Assembly (NCBI GenBank): GCA_964452095.1
Contig: CAYVKX010000071.1
Span: 1 to 9,791 of the forward strand
Source of the DNA: DUAL01 sp964452095
GTDB lineage: Bacteria > Bacteroidota > Bacteroidia > Flavobacteriales > BACL11
DNA: 9,791 nucleotides
Direction of reading: 5' to 3'
The notes below the pieces were generated by a model that worked only from the letters and a program-made list of their open reading frames with translations, did no database searches and was not told the origin of the DNA. Positions 6,817 through 9,791 of this stretch are shown piece by piece. Every line of letters begins with the position of its first letter. The stretch's first letter is position 1. A program made the position numbers and the translations under genes.

Positions 6817-8076
6817 ATGGCTGTAGATGTTTTGTTAGGATTGCAATGGGGAGATGAAGGAAAGGGGAAAATTGTAGATGTCCTCACTACAAATTATGAC
6901 ATTATCGCACGATTTCAAGGCGGCCCAAATGCTGGGCACACACTTGAATTTGATGGTATTAAACATGTATTGCATACTATTCCTTCTGGAATCTTTCACA
7001 AAGGAGCAATCAATATTATCGGAAATGGAGTGGTAATTGACCCAATTATTTTTGAAAATGAAATTAATGCCATTGATAAATTGGATGTAGAAATGTCAGA
7101 GCTTTTAATTTCAAAAAAAGCACACCTTATTTTGCCTACTCACAAACTTTTAGATGCTGCATCAGAACATGCAAAAGGAAAAAATAAAATTGGATCAACT
7201 CTGAAAGGAATTGGACCGACTTATATGGATAAAACAGGGAGAAATGGACTGAGAGTTGGAGATATTTCTGCTTCAAATTTTAAGGAAAGATATGATAAAC
7301 TAAAGCAAAAGCACATTCAACTTTTGAACTTTTACGAGTTTGAATATAAGTTGGAAGAATTGGAAGAAAGATGGTTTTCAAGTTTGAATACGCTTAAAAA
7401 ATTCCAACATATTGAAAGTGAACACTATTTACATAAAGCCCTAAAAGAAGGAAAAAATATTTTAGCTGAAGGAGCTCAAGGCACTCTTTTAGATATTGAT
7501 TTTGGCTCTTATCCTTTTGTTACTTCTTCCAACACCATAGCGGCTGGTGCTTGCACAGGATTAGGAATTGCTCCCAATAAAATGGAGGATGTGTTCGGAA
7601 TTTTCAAGGCATACTGCACAAGAGTTGGAAGCGGTCCCTTCCCTACTGAACTTTTTGATAAAGATGGAGAACATATGGGAAAAATTGGCAAGGAATTTGG
7701 AGCTACAACTGCACGGCCAAGAAGATGTGGAAGGATAGAATTGCCAGCACTAAAATACGCAATCAATATAAATGGCGTTACTAAACTTATGATGATGAAA
7801 GGAGATGTGCTTTCTGGAATTGATAAAATAAAAGTTTGTACCCATTACAATTTTAATGGCGAAAAAATTGACTTTTTGCCCTTTGAAGCAAATGATGGTT
7901 TGACCCCTATTTTTGAGGAATTAGAAGGATGGAAAGAGGATTTGATGAGTTTAGAGAGTTTAGCAGATGCGCCTCAAGCCTTCCATAATTACATCTCTTA
8001 TTTGGAGAGAGAATTAGAAACGCCAATTACTATTGTTTCGGTTGGACCTGACAGAAAACAAACTTTTTTCAAATAG
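6817..8076 (+). CDS. purA: Adenylosuccinate synthetase
   Basis: PurA joins IMP and aspartate using GTP, giving adenylosuccinate, the first step of AMP synthesis from IMP, in the cytoplasm. The 419-residue protein is complete. It shows QWGDEGKGK (10-18) with catalytic Asp13, GGPNAGHT (35-42) with catalytic His41, GSTLKGIGPTYMDK in the IMP-binding region, the GAQGTLLDIDFGSYPFVT segment, TRVGSGPFPTEL, the GATTARPRRCGR aspartate/IMP loop, and the C-terminal SVGPDRKQTF. The ATG follows the fur stop by 10 bases and the protein starts directly with the family's AVDVLLGLQWGDEG. It ends with TAG, and the next gene's start codon follows at once in the same frame. GTP is its substrate and the ultimate precursor of (p)ppGpp, which inhibits PurA in E. 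coli, giving a functional link to the rsh gene upstream. Confidence 0.97.
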   Translation: MAVDVLLGLQWGDEGKGKIVDVLTTNYDIIARFQGGPNAGHTLEFDGIKHVLHTIPSGIFHKGAINIIGNGVVIDPIIFENEINAIDKLDVEMSELLISKKAHLILPTHKLLDAASEHAKGKNKIGSTLKGIGPTYMDKTGRNGLRVGDISASNFKERYDKLKQKHIQLLNFYEFEYKLEELEERWFSSLNTLKKFQHIESEHYLHKALKEGKNILAEGAQGTLLDIDFGSYPFVTSSNTIAAGACTGLGIAPNKMEDVFGIFKAYCTRVGSGPFPTELFDKDGEHMGKIGKEFGATTARPRRCGRIELPALKYAININGVTKLMMMKGDVLSGIDKIKVCTHYNFNGEKIDFLPFEANDGLTPIFEELEGWKEDLMSLESLADAPQAFHNYISYLERELETPITIVSVGPDRKQTFFK

Positions 8077-9561
8077 TTGAAAAAAATCCTTTTTATACTG
8101 CCACTTTTTTTGTGCAGTTTTTTCATAACTAATGCACAAAAGCAAATTGAAATTATTCATGCAGATGATTTTATATTTGACAACAACAAACATCCGGATT
8201 ACGGAAAATTAGTAGGAAATGTATCCTTTAAACATGAAGGAGCAATAATGCAATGTGATAGTGCTTATCAGTATAAAAACAATAAAATGGATGCCTTTGG
8301 GCATATCAAAATAAATCAAGGAGACACTTTGAATTTATCTGGAAGAACCCTTTTTTATGATGGAAATATCAGTAGGGCCACCATCAAGCATAATGTAAAA
8401 TTAGTGGACAAACATATGCACCTTACTACCGAGAAAATCAATTATAATTTAGCAAAAGATATTGCACATTACCCAAAAAAAGGAAAAATAAAAGATGGCG
8501 AAAACAATTTAGTTTCTGATAAAGGAAGTTATCATTCTAAAAGCCATTTGTTTTATTTTAAGGGAAATGTGGAGGTGATAAATAAAGATTATGTGATGCA
8601 AACCGATACCATGATTTACAACTCAAAAAGCAAGGTAATTTTTTTTCAAGGACCGACTACCATCACATCAGAAGAGAATATAATTTATTGTGAAAATGGT
8701 TGGTATAATACGCAAAGTAATATATCTCAGTTTCAGCAAGATGCAAGTATCTCGCACAAAGATTTTATTTTAAAAGGCGATAGTATTTTTTACGATAGAA
8801 ACAAAGGATACGGAAAAGCCATTAGCAATATAAATCTAATTGACACGGTAAATAATTTGTTTATTACAGGTAATTTGGGCGAGTATTTTGAAAAAACCCA
8901 AAATGCCATGGTAACCCAAAATGCACTTTTGAATTTAATTGTAGATAGGGACACTCTCTTTGTGCATGGAGACACTTTAAAAAGCACAAAAACAGAAAGC
9001 ACAAGAGAGATTCGTGCCTACAATAATGTAAAATGCTACAAAACAGATATGCAAGCCAAATGCGATTCTTTGGCTTATAATTTGCAAGATTCCACTATTG
9101 AACTTTTTAATAAGCCCATTATTTGGAGCGATAAGTTTCAAATTACAGCAGATAGCATTCGCCTTTTTGTAAGTGATGGTAAAATCAAAAAAATGTTTTT
9201 ACGCCAAAACCCTATGATTATCTCCAAAGAAGATTCCTTTAATTACAATCAGATAAAAGGAAAAATAATGACTGGATTTTTTAACAATAACAAACTACAC
9301 AAAATAGTAGTTATTGGAAATGGACAAACAATCTTTTTGGCTCAAAATAATAAGAAAGAAAACATTGGCATTAACACAACTGACTGCTCGGACATTACCC
9401 TCTTTTTTAAAGAAAATGAATTAGATGGAATTACTTTCCATACCAAACCAGCCGCTATTATGCACCCTATGGAAAAGATAACAGAAAAGGAAAAACTCCT
9501 AAAAGGTTTTTTGTGGAGAGAAAATGAACAACCAAAAAGTAAAAGGGATGTTTTTGAGTAA
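8077..9561 (+). CDS. OstA/LptA-like periplasmic protein (probable LPS-transport-related)
   Basis: The 494-residue protein starts with a signal peptide (KKILFILPLFLCSFF, probable cut after TNA at 20). It has no lipobox and no internal membrane segment, so it should be periplasmic. The body is a series of short beta-strands with recurring units of OstA/LptA jelly-roll type: GNVSFKHEGAIMQCDSAYQY near 48, GNVEVINKDYVMQTDTMIYN near 163, and NNVKCYKTDMQAKCDSLAYN near 316. Bacteroidetes OstA-like proteins have this length and pattern and are thought to help move lipopolysaccharide toward the outer membrane; that role is inferred from the family. The TTG start at 8077 is forced: a TAG stop lies immediately upstream in frame, the first in-frame ATG falls near residue 58, and the signal peptide begins exactly at TTG-AAA-AAA. 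It abuts purA with zero spacing, pointing to coupled translation. The lysine-rich C-terminus (EQPKSKRDVFE) is intact. Confidence 0.85.
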   Translation: MKKILFILPLFLCSFFITNAQKQIEIIHADDFIFDNNKHPDYGKLVGNVSFKHEGAIMQCDSAYQYKNNKMDAFGHIKINQGDTLNLSGRTLFYDGNISRATIKHNVKLVDKHMHLTTEKINYNLAKDIAHYPKKGKIKDGENNLVSDKGSYHSKSHLFYFKGNVEVINKDYVMQTDTMIYNSKSKVIFFQGPTTITSEENIIYCENGWYNTQSNISQFQQDASISHKDFILKGDSIFYDRNKGYGKAISNINLIDTVNNLFITGNLGEYFEKTQNAMVTQNALLNLIVDRDTLFVHGDTLKSTKTESTREIRAYNNVKCYKTDMQAKCDSLAYNLQDSTIELFNKPIIWSDKFQITADSIRLFVSDGKIKKMFLRQNPMIISKEDSFNYNQIKGKIMTGFFNNNKLHKIVVIGNGQTIFLAQNNKKENIGINTTDCSDITLFFKENELDGITFHTKPAAIMHPMEKITEKEKLLKGFLWRENEQPKSKRDVFE

Positions 9562-9711
9562 ATTTTTTTTGCAGCTTTATAAGTATAAAAAGCTCTTTTA
9601 ATATTACTTTTAATACCGTTTTTTGGACTTATACAAATAAGAGTTATCGTCTTTAATAATACAGGGTTTGATGTTGACTCCATTGTTGTACTATTTGCCA
9701 TTAGAAAATAA
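9554..9711 (+). pseudogene. Possible remnant of a short membrane-anchored or exported protein gene, frameshifted
   Basis: A TTG at 9554, overlapping the end of the OstA-like gene, opens MSKFFLQLYKYKKLF and then hits TAA. In the neighbouring frame, from 9589, the sequence reads KALLILLLIPFFGLIQ, then IRVIVFNNTGFDVDSIVV and LFAIRK, then stops at 9709. Adding one A to the five-A run at 9587-9591 would fuse the two into one protein with a basic N-terminus, a hydrophobic segment and a short beta-like tail. The second frame has no start codon of its own. It could be a decayed gene, a sequence error in a homopolymer, or chance in AT-rich DNA. I do not recognise the family. Confidence 0.25.
9573..9599 (+). 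terminator. Weak, imperfect terminator-like hairpin after the OstA-like gene
   Basis: AGCTTTATA (9573-9581) can pair with TATAAAAAGCT (9584-9594), leaving two unpaired A bases and a 2-base loop. CTTTT follows. The stem is AT-rich and the T-run short, so termination of the plus-strand operon here is only a possibility. Confidence 0.25.
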
Positions 9712-9732
9712 AAAGGGAGCTAAACAGCTCTC
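9704..9732 (-). terminator. Rho-independent terminator for the minus-strand tRNA
   Basis: On the minus strand GAGAGCT (9732-9726), loop GTTT, AGCTCCC (9721-9715) forms a 7-bp stem with one G-T pair, followed by TTTTTATTTTC. It lies 11 bases after the tRNA 3' end, as expected for its terminator. Read on the plus strand the hairpin is followed only by TTCTTATCT, so it would be a poorer terminator for the convergent operon. Confidence 0.75.
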
Positions 9733-9743
9733 TTCTTATCTAG

Positions 9744-9791
9744 TAGCGTGAGGGAGATTTGAACTCCCGACCTCAGGGTTATGAATCCTGC
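9744..9791 (-). tRNA. tRNA with CAU anticodon (Met or Ile2), 3' part only
   Basis: On the minus strand the window holds the anticodon arm to the 3' end. The anticodon stem is CAGGA/CCCTG around loop TTCATAA (anticodon CAT at 9783-9781). A 5-base variable loop AGGTC follows. The T arm is GGGAG-TTCAAAT-CTCCC with a perfect 5-bp stem. The acceptor strand is TCACGCT with discriminator A (9744). CCA is not encoded (CTA follows). The innermost anticodon-stem pair is A-C, a mismatch. CAU can be elongator Met, initiator Met or lysidine-modified Ile; the missing 5' half prevents a decision. U at position 72 does not fit the usual initiator C1-A72 end. Confidence 0.88.

Noticed and set aside
9586..9594. 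Programmed -1 frameshift site in the short frame after the OstA-like gene
   Set aside because: The run has five A bases before G, not the six of A-AAA-AAG, so re-pairing of the P-site tRNA would be poor. Mutation or sequence error is simpler.
9342..9701. 119-residue minus-strand open frame starting MANSTTMESTSNP
   Set aside because: It lies mostly antisense to the well-supported C-terminal part of the OstA-like gene, has low-complexity shadow-like composition, no domain features and no promoter.

Overview
The window looks like chromosomal DNA from a member of the Bacteroidota, most likely Flavobacteriia or a close relative. It is AT-rich. Its genes lack Shine-Dalgarno sequences, and three intergenic regions carry the Bacteroidetes -7 box TAnnTTTG; one of these is a full TTG-N19-TAAATTTG promoter. 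The gene content fits: a secreted cysteine-rich protein of the kind associated with gliding and type IX secretion, a Bacteroidetes-type OstA-like protein, and PurA and SHMT sequences of Bacteroidetes style.

Layout. On the minus strand, 1-1651 holds the N-terminal part of a large secreted protein with a fibronectin-III-like domain. Its frame is cut by a TGA at 59-61, but the family-like sequence continues to the window edge. Next, also on the minus strand, is a flavin-dependent nitronate monooxygenase/FabK-like gene (1804-2748). A 53-base divergent region leads to plus-strand glyA (2802-4076) and a bifunctional RelA/SpoT homologue (4092-6299), 15 bases apart and probably co-transcribed. A 54-base gap then holds a promoter overlapped by a 15-bp palindrome, a good candidate for a Fur-family operator. 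It precedes a tight three-gene set: Fur-family regulator (6354-6806), purA (6817-8076) and an OstA/LptA-like periplasmic protein (8077-9561). The last two abut with no gap and share a reading frame. The tail (9562-9743) holds a possible gene remnant and a rho-independent terminator facing the minus strand, which serves a tRNA with CAU anticodon cut by the window end (9744-9791).

How the genes relate. GlyA supplies glycine and one-carbon units used in purine synthesis. PurA makes the first committed intermediate of AMP synthesis and consumes GTP. The RelA/SpoT protein makes and degrades (p)ppGpp from GTP/GDP, and ppGpp is a known inhibitor of PurA in E. coli. The middle of the window is therefore a compact purine/stringent-response neighbourhood with a metal-responsive regulator inside it. 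It is mostly housekeeping sequence. I found no phage, CRISPR, insertion sequence or defence system and no clear new system. The points most worth a second look are the in-frame TGA, the palindrome at the fur promoter, the PurA/OstA junction and the broken short frame after the OstA-like gene.
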